Below, piece by piece: positions 9,832 through 19,365 of a stretch of DNA of 64,000 nt. This DNA is from Flavobacterium ajazii (GTDB lineage: Bacteria; Bacteroidota; Bacteroidia; Flavobacteriales; Flavobacteriaceae): positions 62,001 through 126,000 of the forward strand of contig NZ_JAAEHL010000010.1 in the NCBI RefSeq assembly GCF_010614725.1. Reading direction: 5' to 3'. Under the pieces are notes generated by a model that saw nothing but the letters and a program-made list of their open reading frames with translations, made no database searches and had not been told where the DNA came from. The translations under genes were made by a program, and so were the position numbers. How positions within the stretch are numbered: the stretch's first letter is position 1; the number at the start of each line of letters is the position of its first letter.

Positions 9832-10935
9832 TTAGATTTCACCAGTCATCAGAATGTTTTCGCGAATACCTTTATCTTTCAGCATTCTGAAATGCGAACG
9901 TACAGCATGATGAAACGGATATGAGGTATAAGGGAGATTATATTCGGCTGCATAACGCATTATAATGGGTGTGATATAAGGATAATAAGTATGACCGACA
10001 GCCGGAAAAAGGTGATGGGCTACATGATGCGTAAAACCTCCATATAAAAAATTTGCCAGTTTACTATTGGTACTAAAATCTTTGGTAACAATCATTTGAT
10101 GCATCGCCCATGTCGCAGAGAGATTTCCTTCATCGTCTGTTGTCGGAAAATGCGCATCTTCATCAACATGTGTAGATACTAAAGCTACGACCCCCAAAAC
10201 ACTCCCGCATAAATGCATAGCAAACCATGCTCCTAAAACTGTATACCAGAGCTGATTTAACAACAGCATCGGAATAAAAAGCATGTAGGTAAGATTTATA
10301 ATTTTTGCTGCGAACAGCTTATAGATTTCACGTATCGGAATCTTTTCAACCACTTTTTTTACATAGTTATCTTTTGTTCCAAAAAAATCCTTGAAATCCC
10401 TGATATAAATCCAGTTGAGGCTATAAAGAGGATAAATGAGCCACATATAAATATGCTGGTATTTATGATAATTAAATAGCGGACTATTTGGAAAAATCCT
10501 GATAATATCGCTTTGTTTGATATCTACATCCCAATCCGGAACATTTGGATAAGCATGATGAAGATTAATGTGACGGCGTGTCCAAAGCCAGTGGTTGCTA
10601 CCAAAAAGTTCCAGTACATACATAAATCGCTGATTATGTACCGGTTTTTTAAACAGCGCTCCATGGGCTGCATCATGAAAAGCATTTATAAAAAGTACTA
10701 TCATGGTAACACCGCACAAAATATAAAAGAGAAATAAAAATGGAGTACTGTTTCCAAACAGTAAAATACAGGTATAAAATAAAAAAAAGAGAACTACAAG
10801 TCCAATGGACTTCACAATGTTTAAGCGATACAATGAGGAGTTTTGCAAAACAGTTTCGTTTACTTCTGCACGTAACTTTTTAAAAAAATCATCAGTACCG
10901 GCTTTTACATAAACCGGGCGTTTTAATTTTTCCAT
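9832..10935 (-). CDS. Fatty acid desaturase
   Basis: A 367-aa membrane di-iron desaturase that introduces a cis double bond into acyl chains. All three histidine boxes are visible: HDAAHG (about 87-91), HINLHH (about 122-127) and HHVAHH in the C-terminal third. Hydrophobic pairs lie at about residues 42-85 and 205-250. There is no N-terminal cytochrome b5 domain, so electrons must come from a separate carrier. It belongs to the class often annotated as linoleoyl-CoA/delta-6-like desaturase in Bacteroidota; regioselectivity cannot be assigned. It is monocistronic with its own terminator. Confidence 0.93.
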   Translation of the reverse strand: MEKLKRPVYVKAGTDDFFKKLRAEVNETVLQNSSLYRLNIVKSIGLVVLFFLFYTCILLFGNSTPFLFLFYILCGVTMIVLFINAFHDAAHGALFKKPVHNQRFMYVLELFGSNHWLWTRRHINLHHAYPNVPDWDVDIKQSDIIRIFPNSPLFNYHKYQHIYMWLIYPLYSLNWIYIRDFKDFFGTKDNYVKKVVEKIPIREIYKLFAAKIINLTYMLFIPMLLLNQLWYTVLGAWFAMHLCGSVLGVVALVSTHVDEDAHFPTTDDEGNLSATWAMHQMIVTKDFSTNSKLANFLYGGFTHHVAHHLFPAVGHTYYPYITPIIMRYAAEYNLPYTSYPFHHAVRSHFRMLKDKGIRENILMTGEI

Positions 10936-11050
10936 ATTGTTTTATTTTGCTGAAATTTGTACTATCAAATTTAATAAAAAAAAGTTAAAACACACATTAA
11001 CAAAAGATTACATCATAAAGAATATTTTAGTATTTTAATGCACACGCTTC

Positions 11051-12787
11051 TTACTTCCAAACCGGAATTTCTATAAAACTATCATTATACCATTTTATTT
11101 TTAGAGACTCTTTTGCGTCTTTAATGGTTTCTTCACTCACTTCTTTACCGGTTCCGTAATTCAATTCTGAAAAGGCATTTTTGTTTACATTCAAAGTAAT
11201 CAGTAATCTGCTTCCTTTGCTTAATTGTTTACTTATTAGATGTGTATTCGAAAAATAAAATGACTCTGTTTTCTCAGGTTTCAACAAGATTCTCTTCGTA
11301 ATATCTTTAGCATAACTTGCCCTGCCTATGAAGTATGCTAAATGAAAATAAGAGCCATCAGGCATTACTTCATACAAAGTCACTCCCATATCGAGGTCTT
11401 TTTTATTACAGCTGAATTTTATTTCTCCTAAAAAAGGACCGTTTACCAACAACGGTTCTTTTAATGGATCACTAATAAAAACAGAACCATTAGTCGTATC
11501 AATTTCTTTTCTAATGATTGGATCAGGATAATAATCATTATTACTAATTTCCCGATTTCCAAAATCAACTTCCTGAGGTAAATAATTCTTTTTAGCCGGC
11601 TTTTTTGAATTCAAAGAATAGAATTTCCCGGATTTTATATTTGTCAGATAAAATTTTAGATAGTCATTGCTCATTTTTTCAATAGAAGGTGCACACCTCC
11701 ATTCATTGGCTCCCATCACCTGATAATTAATTTTATCTTTCAAAATTTCCGGTTTTGATCCGTTTTTTAAAATATAATTAAACCACTGATACGTTATTTC
11801 AGAAGTGTTAATTAGTGCGTTTGCATCAACTTTATACCCATTCAATACAGCTGAGCCTCCTCTTTGAGTTCCAAAATGACCATATGGTCCAATGATTAGA
11901 TATGAATTGGTATTAGGATTATACTTTTGAAGTTCTCTTAAATAATATAAACTCGAATTTTGAGAATCGTTGTAATAACCATCAATTACTAAAACCGGAA
12001 TATTGATCTGAGCAAAATCTTTTTCATAAGGAGCCATTTTTTGCCAATATTCATCAAAAGACGGATGCTTAATCCATCTTTGAAAATGTCTGTTTGGGCA
12101 ATTATCTATACTGTCCATTTTACTGTAAGCAACGCCAGAATACCACCATTTAAATTGCATTCGTCTAAAACGCTGCCTGTCATTTCCAGCAACTGTATCC
12201 AGATATTTATTGTTCCCAACATAAAAAGACCATTCGTAATTAGGATTTATAAACACATTATTTTCCATTGGCAATCCCATTCCGGGTCTGTTTGCAACAT
12301 AAGGAACTATGGTTTTTAATGCCGGATGCATCTTTTTACAGGCCGCCCATTGTGTAAAACCATTATAACTCCCACCATACATTCCAACGCTTCCGTTGCA
12401 CCAGCTTTGTTTACTAATCCAGTCGATCACATCGTAGACATCATTGCTGTCATTTTCGTACGGAAATATTTCATTAGGACTAAATCGCTTTCCTCTGGAA
12501 TAAGCAATTACTCCAACATAATCATTGTCAACAGCTTTTTTTAAGGATTTAAGATCATTATCAGAAACATAAATAGTGTATTGAAGTATCACAGGTTTTG
12601 GAATAGAAACTTCTTTTTTTCGAACTACAATTGCAGAAATCAAAGCACCATCACGAGTTTTAATCATCACACTGTCCTGAATATCGTAAGCATTTTTTAA
12701 ATTTTCTGATGCTGTCAATTTTCTTTGCTGAGAAAAAATATTGGGAATGATTAAAATAAGAAATACAAAGTTTAAAACTGATTTCAT
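11051..12787 (-). CDS. CocE/NonD-family hydrolase (X-Pro dipeptidyl-peptidase type)
   Basis: A 578-aa secreted alpha/beta hydrolase with a signal peptide (ends near IFSQ). The nucleophile elbow is GGSYNG (Ser140), the acid is probably the Asp in DGYYNDSQ and the base is the His in GPYGHFG. The C-terminal ~220 residues form the jelly-roll domain typical of X-Pro dipeptidyl peptidases and cocaine esterase/glutaryl acylase relatives. It could cleave acyl-peptides or esters; the substrate is unknown. It lies about 117 nt downstream of the LytTR regulator gene in the same direction, so it may be controlled by that two-component pair. Confidence 0.9.
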   Translation of the reverse strand: MKSVLNFVFLILIIPNIFSQQRKLTASENLKNAYDIQDSVMIKTRDGALISAIVVRKKEVSIPKPVILQYTIYVSDNDLKSLKKAVDNDYVGVIAYSRGKRFSPNEIFPYENDSNDVYDVIDWISKQSWCNGSVGMYGGSYNGFTQWAACKKMHPALKTIVPYVANRPGMGLPMENNVFINPNYEWSFYVGNNKYLDTVAGNDRQRFRRMQFKWWYSGVAYSKMDSIDNCPNRHFQRWIKHPSFDEYWQKMAPYEKDFAQINIPVLVIDGYYNDSQNSSLYYLRELQKYNPNTNSYLIIGPYGHFGTQRGGSAVLNGYKVDANALINTSEITYQWFNYILKNGSKPEILKDKINYQVMGANEWRCAPSIEKMSNDYLKFYLTNIKSGKFYSLNSKKPAKKNYLPQEVDFGNREISNNDYYPDPIIRKEIDTTNGSVFISDPLKEPLLVNGPFLGEIKFSCNKKDLDMGVTLYEVMPDGSYFHLAYFIGRASYAKDITKRILLKPEKTESFYFSNTHLISKQLSKGSRLLITLNVNKNAFSELNYGTGKEVSEETIKDAKESLKIKWYNDSFIEIPVWK

Positions 12788-12904
12788 AAAATTGATTTGT
12801 TTAGTTATTTATAAAAAATAGAAGCCCTGAAACAATATGAAAACCAATAATTAATTATGTTTTCAATTGTCTTAAAAAAGATATTTTATGCAAAAAAAGT
12901 GTGT

Positions 12905-13609
12905 TTAAATTCCGTTACTGTTTTTAAACTTTACGGTCTGGCGTTTAGAAACCTTTAGCAATTGACCCGTTTTTAGTTTTATTTCCAGTCCGTCTTCGGT
13001 TGTATTTATTTCATCGATATATTTGATATTTACAATTTCTGTTCTGTTTATTCTAAAAAAAACTGCTTCGTCGAGAATCTCTTCCCATTGTCGGAGCGAA
13101 CGTCTTTGTAATGCTTTTTTATCCTGAAAAAAAAGTCGTGTGTAATTTTCAACTGATTCAATTAAATAAATTTCATCCGCTTGTATAAAGAATCGTTTCT
13201 CACCATCTTTAATAAAAATTTTTCGGTCAGGCGCAATTGAATTAGACTTTACTTTAGCATTTCTTATTTTTTCAATTGCTTTTAAAAATCGTTCTTCCCG
13301 GATTGGCTTCATCAGATAATCCAGAGCATTGACCTCAAATGCCTGAACCGCATATTGATCGTATGCCGTAACAAAAAGTACTTCGGGTATATAATTCAAT
13401 GATTCAAATAAATCAAAACCAGATTGTTCAGGCATCTGAATATCTAAAAAAATCAAATCGGGCAATTTTGTTTCAATCAATACTTTTGCATCGTCGGCAT
13501 TTTCTGCTTCGCCAATTACGATAAAATCTTCATATTCCTGCAATGCCATTTTTAATTCTTCTCTTGCTGAACGCTCATCATCTACGATAATAACTTTTAT
13601 TTTTTTCAT
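12905..13609 (-). CDS. LytTR-family response regulator
   Basis: A 234-aa response regulator. The N-terminal receiver domain contains VDDERSAREEL and the phospho-acceptor Asp in DLIFLDIQMPEQSG, with the switch segment VTAYDQYAVQAF and LDYLMKP. The C-terminal LytTR DNA-binding domain spans about residues 135-232 (IYLIESVENYTRLFF, FFRINRTEIVNIKYI, LKVSKRQTVKFK). It overlaps the upstream kinase gene by 4 nt and is its evident partner. Confidence 0.95.
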   Translation of the reverse strand: MKKIKVIIVDDERSAREELKMALQEYEDFIVIGEAENADDAKVLIETKLPDLIFLDIQMPEQSGFDLFESLNYIPEVLFVTAYDQYAVQAFEVNALDYLMKPIREERFLKAIEKIRNAKVKSNSIAPDRKIFIKDGEKRFFIQADEIYLIESVENYTRLFFQDKKALQRRSLRQWEEILDEAVFFRINRTEIVNIKYIDEINTTEDGLEIKLKTGQLLKVSKRQTVKFKNSNGI

Positions 13610-14670
13610 CTTAATGGCAGTAAAATAGTTGCTAAAACCGTTTCATTTTCTAATTCTTTTATTTCAAAAAAAGCCGCTGAATTGTATTGCAACGCTAATC
13701 GTTCTTTGAGATTTACCAGTCCAATTCCGGAATTTTTAATTTCCTGACCTAATTTGCCTGAATTATGAACTGCAATTTTTAGAAAGCCTTCTTTTTCTTC
13801 TACGTTTACAGTAATAAATCCGCCATTTTTTCTTTTCTCGATTCCGTGTTTTATAGCATTTTCTACCAATAATTGAATGCTAAAAGGCAAAATCAAGTGA
13901 CTTGATAAATCAACTTCAGCTTCGATTTTTACTTCGAGACGATCTTCAAATCTTATTTTTTCCAGTTCGAGATAATCCCTGACAAGATTGATTTCTTCGT
14001 CTAAAACTATCAGTTGTCCTTTTGAATTATCTAACGAATTTCGAAGCAATTCAGACAAAAGATCAATTGCACGCCGAGCTGATTTCGGATTTTCTAAAAC
14101 CAGATATTTGATGTTATTTAGTGAATTAAAAAAGAAATGCGGATTAAGTTGTGTGCTAAGATTACGCAATTGAGCCTCTTTTACTATAAGCGACAATTGA
14201 GCGTTCTCTTTTACTGTTTGTATTTCCAGTCTTGAATAATGATAAAGATGATACGCCAGAATCCAAATTGACATAAGTCTCGTTCCTGTAATAAAAAGCT
14301 GCAATTGTACCGATTTGAAAAATACCAAAAAAGAAACTGCATTTTCTCCAAAAACAAACAAACGAATTATATAAAGCTTACTTGCTATCAAAAACATATA
14401 TAAAACTGAAAGCACCAAAACACTCAAAATCAGTTTTGAAATCAGTTTTTTCAGATTCAATTTATGCCATCCTCTTTTTAAAGCAAAATTTCTGTAAAAA
14501 TGAGTTAATCCAATTCCGATAGAGACATCAAGGATTAAATCTGCTATGCCCATTTTCCATAAAAAATGCCCCGTTAGAAAAGCAGCAATCCTCCAGTATA
14601 AAGAAGCTGTAATCCATCCAATTAGCTGAATTTTCCAATAGGTTGCTATTTTCTTTTTAAGTATCTTCAA
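13606..14670 (-). CDS. LytS-type sensor histidine kinase (PF06580)
   Basis: A 354-aa membrane kinase. Four predicted transmembrane segments occupy about residues 10-150. The PF06580 dimerisation/phospho-acceptor region carries the His in STQLNPHFFFNSLNNIK, and the HATPase part has LVENAIKHGIEKR and GIGLVNLKERL. No extracellular sensor domain is evident, so sensing is probably by the membrane part. It is translationally coupled to the LytTR regulator (ATGA overlap at 13606-13609). Confidence 0.95.
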   Translation of the reverse strand: MKILKKKIATYWKIQLIGWITASLYWRIAAFLTGHFLWKMGIADLILDVSIGIGLTHFYRNFALKRGWHKLNLKKLISKLILSVLVLSVLYMFLIASKLYIIRLFVFGENAVSFLVFFKSVQLQLFITGTRLMSIWILAYHLYHYSRLEIQTVKENAQLSLIVKEAQLRNLSTQLNPHFFFNSLNNIKYLVLENPKSARRAIDLLSELLRNSLDNSKGQLIVLDEEINLVRDYLELEKIRFEDRLEVKIEAEVDLSSHLILPFSIQLLVENAIKHGIEKRKNGGFITVNVEEKEGFLKIAVHNSGKLGQEIKNSGIGLVNLKERLALQYNSAAFFEIKELENETVLATILLPLR

Positions 14671-14865
14671 AACAAAATCATTAATGTTTTAGTAAAGATA
14701 TTTCTCTAATACAGATTGGACAAATAAAAGTACATGAAAGAAAAATTTTAGGGGATGAATGAAAAAATTAATCTCATAAAAAGTAAAATACAATATTTTT
14801 AATTGAAATTTTCTGTTCAAAGCTTCAACTATTATCTTTATTCCAAATTCATAAAAACTGAACGT

Positions 14866-15426
14866 ATGGATATTTCCATTATTCTTTATCTCATATATAA
14901 ACTTCCTGAACAGTCAAAATTGGCTTTGCAAAATAACGTCTCCGAAATTGCTTTCCAAAAAGGGCATATTTTACTAAAAGCCAACAAAATAGAATCGAAT
15001 ATTTATTTTATAAAAAAAGGATTGGTCAGAGCTTTTATTGAACGTGATAACGAAGTTACGTTTTGGTTTGGAAAAGAAGGCGAAACTGTTATTTCGATGA
15101 AAAGTTATGTCGAAGAACAGCCTGGATATGAGAGTATCGAACTTTTGGAAGACTGCGAATTGTACGAACTCAAAACCGAAAATCTCAAAAAACTCTTTAG
15201 CGAAGACGTTCATATCGCCAATTGGGGACGAAAATTTGCCGAAAAAGAATTAATAAAAACCGAAGAACGTCTCATTTCTAAACAATTCAAAAATGCTTCT
15301 GAACGTTATCTGGAATTAATGAAAGACCATCCTGAATTACTGCAAAGAATACAATTGGGACATATTGCTTCTTATTTAGGAATTACGCAAGTCAGTTTGA
15401 GCAGAATTAGAGGAGAATTAAAATAA
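14866..15426 (+). CDS. Crp/Fnr-family transcriptional regulator
   Basis: A 186-aa protein with a cyclic-nucleotide-binding-like beta roll (about 25-115: FQKGHILLKANKIESNIYFIKKG, then ITFWFGKEGE-like and YESIELLEDCELYEL) and a C-terminal helix-turn-helix (LGHIASYLGITQVSLSRIR). The effector pocket lacks the obvious cAMP-binding Arg-Ser pair, as is usual in flavobacterial members. An upstream TTG at 14803 would add 21 residues; the ATG at 14866 matches the family start. It precedes the SugE-like exporter by 72 nt in the same direction and may regulate it. Confidence 0.9.
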   Translation: MDISIILYLIYKLPEQSKLALQNNVSEIAFQKGHILLKANKIESNIYFIKKGLVRAFIERDNEVTFWFGKEGETVISMKSYVEEQPGYESIELLEDCELYELKTENLKKLFSEDVHIANWGRKFAEKELIKTEERLISKQFKNASERYLELMKDHPELLQRIQLGHIASYLGITQVSLSRIRGELK

Positions 15427-15498
15427 ATTCATTTTTTATCATTTGTTAAATTTTTTCTGCTTTTCATAAAGGAACTTTGCACCACAAAATTTAACTTT

Positions 15499-15825
15499 AT
15501 GAACTGGATTATTTTAATCATTGCAGGCTTATTTGAAGTAGCCTTTGCATCGTGTCTTGGAAAAGCAAAAACAACCACAGGAACTGAAATGTATTATTGG
15601 TATATTGGATTTTTTATTTCTTTAACCGTTAGTATGCTATTATTAATGAAAGCAACTGAAACGCTTCCTCTTGGAACAGCCTATGCGGTATGGACAGGAA
15701 TTGGCGCTGTCGGAACTGTATTGGTCGGAATCTTTGTTTTTAAAGAACCTGCGGCGTTTTGGAGATTGTTTTTCTTAGCGACTTTAGTTGGCTCTATAGT
15801 TGGTTTAAAGGCGGTTTCGCATTAA
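15499..15825 (+). CDS. SMR-family exporter, SugE/Gdx guanidinium-exporter type
   Basis: A 108-aa small multidrug resistance protein with four transmembrane helices. The essential membrane Glu is at position 13 (MNWIILIIAGLFE), and the Gdx/SugE-like signature GTAYAVWTGIGAVGT is present, which separates this subgroup from EmrE-type polyspecific exporters. Gdx proteins exchange guanidinium for protons across the inner membrane. I see no guanidine riboswitch in the 72-nt leader. It is a single gene, so a homodimer is expected. A palindrome with a T-run lies about 80 nt downstream. Confidence 0.88.
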   Translation: MNWIILIIAGLFEVAFASCLGKAKTTTGTEMYYWYIGFFISLTVSMLLLMKATETLPLGTAYAVWTGIGAVGTVLVGIFVFKEPAAFWRLFFLATLVGSIVGLKAVSH

Positions 15826-15907
15826 AATATATTTTTTTGTTTCAGGTTTCAAGTTTCACGTTACTCAACTTAACCTGAAAACTGATACTATTAAAATTGT
15901 TACACTC

Positions 15908-15945
15908 AACTTTGTCAAAGTTTCGAACTTTAACAAAGTTTTTTT
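15908..15945. repeat. Dispersed palindrome, copy 1 (terminator-like)
   Basis: The arms AACTTTGTCAAAGTT (15908-15922) and AACTTTAACAAAGTT (15926-15940) pair with one mismatch, and a run of T follows. Each arm is itself a small palindrome (AACTTTG/CAAAGTT). The same unit occurs near 37.7, 40.4 and 52.4 kb. Here the T-run suggests it can end transcription of the SugE-like gene. The rest of the 15826-16155 gap is AT-rich with a partial match (AAACACATAGAAAT at 15953-15966) to the repeat at 45.9 kb; no gene is seen. Confidence 0.8.
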
Positions 15946-16155
15946 GTTTTTAAACACATAGAAATTCTCCTCAATCTTGTCAGGAATGACAGATTCTTGG
16001 TGAATTTTGAGTTTCGATTTGGATTTTGGAATTTCAAATTTGGAATTTCAAAAACAAACTAATGCATTTTCAGCATCACATGATAAAAAAATAGCATTTT
16101 AAAACATTATTCCCTATCCTATCTTTGTCAAAAAATTAAAGCATAAAAATCAAAA

Positions 16156-16602
16156 ATGACATTCACCCATTCCATTAAATCTTTTGACGAATTAACCAAT
16201 CACGAATTGTATAATTTACTTCGATTAAGAAGTGACATTTTTGTGGTCGAACAAAACTGTGCGTATCTGGATTTAGACAATAAAGACCAAAAGAGTTTTC
16301 ATCTTTTATATTATGTTGATAACGAACTGGCAGGTGTTACCCGTTTGCTTCCGGCTGGTTTATCCTATGATGAAATTTCTATTGGAAGAGTTGTAATTGC
16401 ACGTTCTCACAGAGGATTAGGTTTAGGAAGAAAACTAATGGAAGCTTCATTAGAAGGCTGTGAAGAAAAATTTGGGAAAGCTCCGATTCGAATCAGTGCG
16501 CAATATCATTTATTAAAATTTTATCAGTCACTCGGATTTATAGAACAAGGCGAAGTTTACGATGAAGACGGAATTCCGCATATTGAAATGCTTCGGGCTT
16601 AA
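16156..16602 (+). CDS. ElaA-type GNAT acetyltransferase
   Basis: A 148-aa GCN5-related N-acetyltransferase of the ElaA subgroup: LYNLLRLRSDIFVVEQNCAY near the N-terminus, the acetyl-CoA loop IARSHRGLGLGRKLM (about residues 93-107) and the C-terminal FYQSLGFIEQGEVYDEDGIPH. The acceptor substrate is unknown. It is convergent with the LysR gene and their stop codons overlap (TTAA at 16599-16602). Confidence 0.92.
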   Translation: MTFTHSIKSFDELTNHELYNLLRLRSDIFVVEQNCAYLDLDNKDQKSFHLLYYVDNELAGVTRLLPAGLSYDEISIGRVVIARSHRGLGLGRKLMEASLEGCEEKFGKAPIRISAQYHLLKFYQSLGFIEQGEVYDEDGIPHIEMLRA

Positions 16603-17468
16603 CTTTTAGGAATAATAAATTTTAAAACATTGGCCAGCACCGGATTATGGTCTTCTGTTCTCCAATTGATATATAAATCAGTTTCTAAAGGCAATTTGAT
16701 AAATCGGATTCCGGGAATTTCATGAAAAAGATACGAATCAGGCAAAATCGCAATTCCGAGTCCTTTTCGAACCAAAGCAATAATTGCAGATCCAAATTCA
16801 GAATGAAGATATACCTCCGGAGCATTTTCTAAAGAATTGAATAATCTCTGAATAAGATCGCTGTAACTGCTTCCTTCATCATTGGTTGGTAAAATAAACT
16901 TTTGAGAAGCAAGTGTTTCTTTGGTCAGGTCTTCAGGAGTCTGGTACGGATGATCCTCAGGAACTACAATTGCCAAATGGTCTGTATGGATTTTTTGAGA
17001 TTGAATGTCTTTAGCGTTATTGATATCTCTGGTAATTGCCAGGTCGATTTTATAATTACGGAGAAAATCCTGTTGATTCTCATAAAGAACCTGAACCAAT
17101 TTGATTTTAAGTTTCGGAAAAGAATCAGAAATACGGGATAAAATATCAGGCATGATAGAAGCCGAAATAGAATCGGGATGAGAAATGGTAATCGTACCGC
17201 TCTCTCCTAATTGAATCTGGCGGGCAGATTGATGAATAAATTCGAGTTTATTCAGTTCGACTTCCCATTTTTCTTTTAGGAATTGACCGGCAGCAGTAAG
17301 TTTGACATTTCGTTTGTTACGTTCAAACAACTGAACACCTAGATGATTCTCAAGTGACTGAATCTGACGACTAAGTGCTGATTGCGTAATATTCATTTTT
17401 CCGGCAGTATTCCAGAAATGAAGTTCACGGGCCAGAGCCAAAAAATATTTAATCTGCTGTAAATCCAT
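16599..17468 (-). CDS. LysR-family transcriptional regulator
   Basis: A 289-aa LysR regulator. The N-terminal winged HTH is MDLQQIKYFLALARELHFWNTAGKMNITQSALSRQIQSLE in outline (about 1-60). The C-terminal periplasmic-binding-protein-like effector domain runs from about residue 90 (TITISHPDS) to the end. It is divergent from the GNAT-EamA pair starting at 17532; the 63-nt intergenic region is the natural place for its operator. The ligand is unknown. Confidence 0.94.
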   Translation of the reverse strand: MDLQQIKYFLALARELHFWNTAGKMNITQSALSRQIQSLENHLGVQLFERNKRNVKLTAAGQFLKEKWEVELNKLEFIHQSARQIQLGESGTITISHPDSISASIMPDILSRISDSFPKLKIKLVQVLYENQQDFLRNYKIDLAITRDINNAKDIQSQKIHTDHLAIVVPEDHPYQTPEDLTKETLASQKFILPTNDEGSSYSDLIQRLFNSLENAPEVYLHSEFGSAIIALVRKGLGIAILPDSYLFHEIPGIRFIKLPLETDLYINWRTEDHNPVLANVLKFIIPKS

Positions 17469-17531
17469 TGATGCAATTTACGCATTTATTAAAGACAAAA
17501 AATAGCTTTTAACGCATTAAAGAAATAAAAA

Positions 17532-18053
17532 ATGAATCCTTTAAAAATAACCAAAGCAACAATTGACGATGTTTTAAAAATTCAATTAATTGGTAAACAA
17601 ACTTTTGAAGAAACTTTTTCAGATGTAAACAGCGAAGAAAACATGAAAAAATATCTCGAAGAAAGTTTTGCAACATCAAAACTAATTGCTGAATTGAACA
17701 ATTCTTCTTCCTATTTTTATTTAGCTGTTTTAGACGAAAAAGTCGTTGGTTACCTAAAATTGAATACAGCGAATGCTCAAACTGAAAAGGAAGATTTAAA
17801 TGCATTAGAGATTGAACGCATTTATGTAGCTAAAGAATTTCACGGCAAAAAAGTCGCACAGGCATTATACACACAGGCAGAAATAATTGCTGAAGAAATT
17901 AAAGCAACTTATATGTGGCTGGGCGTTTGGGAAAAGAATTTCAGAGCTGTAAGTTTCTATACCAAAAACGGTTTTGTACAATTTGACACGCATATCTTCA
18001 GATTAGGTAACGACGAACAAACTGATTTAATGATGAAAAAAGTATTGCTTTAA
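17532..18053 (+). CDS. GNAT-family N-acetyltransferase
   Basis: A 173-aa acetyltransferase. The acetyl-CoA motif region is IERIYVAKEFHGKKVAQALYTQAE (shown in part; about residues 97-116), followed by YMWLGVWEKNFRAVSFYTKNGF typical of the RimI-like fold. The acceptor is unknown. It is followed by the EamA permease after 2 nt and divergent from the LysR gene, suggesting one LysR-controlled unit. Confidence 0.92.
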   Translation: MNPLKITKATIDDVLKIQLIGKQTFEETFSDVNSEENMKKYLEESFATSKLIAELNNSSSYFYLAVLDEKVVGYLKLNTANAQTEKEDLNALEIERIYVAKEFHGKKVAQALYTQAEIIAEEIKATYMWLGVWEKNFRAVSFYTKNGFVQFDTHIFRLGNDEQTDLMMKKVLL

Positions 18054-18055
18054 AA

Positions 18056-18943
18056 ATGGAAAGAAAACAGCTTTTATTAATTCTGCTTATCATTGGTACA
18101 GCTTTTTGGGGAATTTCTTATTCGGTTACCAAAATGGCTATTGGAAATTATTCTCCTAATACCTTTTTATTTTATCGTTTTCTGCTGGCTGTAATTGTAT
18201 TGAGCATGATTTTTTGGAAATATGTCAAAAACACCAATCGGGAAGATGTTAAAACAGGTGCAATATTAGCTGTGCCGATGTTTTTAGGGATCCAGCTGCA
18301 AACCGTTGGGCTTAAATATACAGATGCTTCACAATGTTCTTTTATTGCCGGTTTGACCGTTATCATTATTCCGTTACTAAAATTAGCAATTTACAGAACC
18401 AATACCTCTTTAAAAATCTGGATTGCTGCTTTGACTGCTTTAACAGGTTTATTTATTATTGCTATACAAGATAAATTCACTATCAATCTTGGCGATTTAT
18501 TTACTATTGCCGGGGCTTTTGGTTTTGCCGTTTACTTAATTTCAGTTGAAAAACATTCCGCTTCAAAAAACCTTTTGTATTCAATTGTTCCAATGTTTGC
18601 GTTTTGTGCCTTGTTTACTTTTGGTCTGGCACTTACAGACAATACATCAGAATGGTTTCCTAAAAATCATACTTTTTGGTTAGGCGTAATTTACTGTGCT
18701 TTGTTCTCGACGGCTTATATGTACACCGTTTCCAACATTTCCCAGCGTTATTTATCTGCAGAACGTGTGGCTGTTATTTATTTGTTTGAACCTGTTTTTG
18801 GTGCTATTGGTGCTTTTTTTATTCTGGGTGAAAATCTTTCATGGAGATTACTTCTGGGCGGAAGCCTCATTTTTGCAGCAACTATTATTTCTGAAGTAAA
18901 TTTTAGAAGTAAAAAAATAAGCATGTTCAGAAAGAGTGTTTAA
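18056..18943 (+). CDS. EamA-family (DMT superfamily) permease
   Basis: A 295-aa inner-membrane protein with about ten hydrophobic helices in two EamA repeats. The first repeat holds GTAFWGISYSVTKMAI and FYRFLLAVIVLSMIFW; the second ends AERVAVIYLFEPVFGAIGAFFILGE, the usual second-repeat signature. Family members export amino acids or other metabolites; the substrate cannot be assigned. It lies 2 nt after the GNAT gene, so the pair could form an acetylate-and-export module, which is inference only. Confidence 0.92.
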   Translation: MERKQLLLILLIIGTAFWGISYSVTKMAIGNYSPNTFLFYRFLLAVIVLSMIFWKYVKNTNREDVKTGAILAVPMFLGIQLQTVGLKYTDASQCSFIAGLTVIIIPLLKLAIYRTNTSLKIWIAALTALTGLFIIAIQDKFTINLGDLFTIAGAFGFAVYLISVEKHSASKNLLYSIVPMFAFCALFTFGLALTDNTSEWFPKNHTFWLGVIYCALFSTAYMYTVSNISQRYLSAERVAVIYLFEPVFGAIGAFFILGENLSWRLLLGGSLIFAATIISEVNFRSKKISMFRKSV

Positions 18944-18987
18944 TCCTTGTCCTTTGCTGCATCTCATTTTTTGAATTATACCATTAA

Positions 18988-19365
18988 TTATAGCGTACCA
19001 AATTTATTTTTGTAGAGTTTTAATTCTGAATCTGTTTTATTTAGTAATAATTCCAGAAGTATTACTTTGTCTTCATATAATTTTATTAAGACGTTATTAT
19101 TATCAAAATTAATCTCCGCTTTACCCTTTAAATCTTTAACTTTTTTTAAATAAATTTTGGTATCGAAACTAATTATATCCTGAATATTACAATCAAATAT
19201 ATGTGCTATTTTTTCTAATTTTCCTAAACTTAAATCTGTTTTTCCTTTTTCGATCTTACTATAGCCGGCCTGAGTTATTCCCATTTCTTCGGCCATATAA
19301 TCCTGAGTATAATTTCTTAACTCTCTGATAATTTTGATGTTATTTTTTATAGTGTATGCTGTCAT
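18988..19365 (-). CDS. Xre-type helix-turn-helix regulator
   Basis: A 125-aa protein. The N-terminal HTH_3 domain (about residues 5-62) reads IKIIRELRNYTQDYMAEEMG then ITQAGYSKIEKGKTDLSLGKL, a classic Cro/CI fold. The C-terminal half is rich in Leu, Lys and Asp/Glu with heptad spacing (LYEDKVILLELLLNKTDSEL), likely a dimerising coiled coil. No toxin or prophage gene is adjacent. Confidence 0.85.
   Translation of the reverse strand: MTAYTIKNNIKIIRELRNYTQDYMAEEMGITQAGYSKIEKGKTDLSLGKLEKIAHIFDCNIQDIISFDTKIYLKKVKDLKGKAEINFDNNNVLIKLYEDKVILLELLLNKTDSELKLYKNKFGTL

Noticed and set aside
15427..15498. Possible guanidine riboswitch before the SugE/Gdx gene
   Set aside because: The 72-nt leader shows no ACGR-type tandem hairpins or other recognised guanidine aptamer features.
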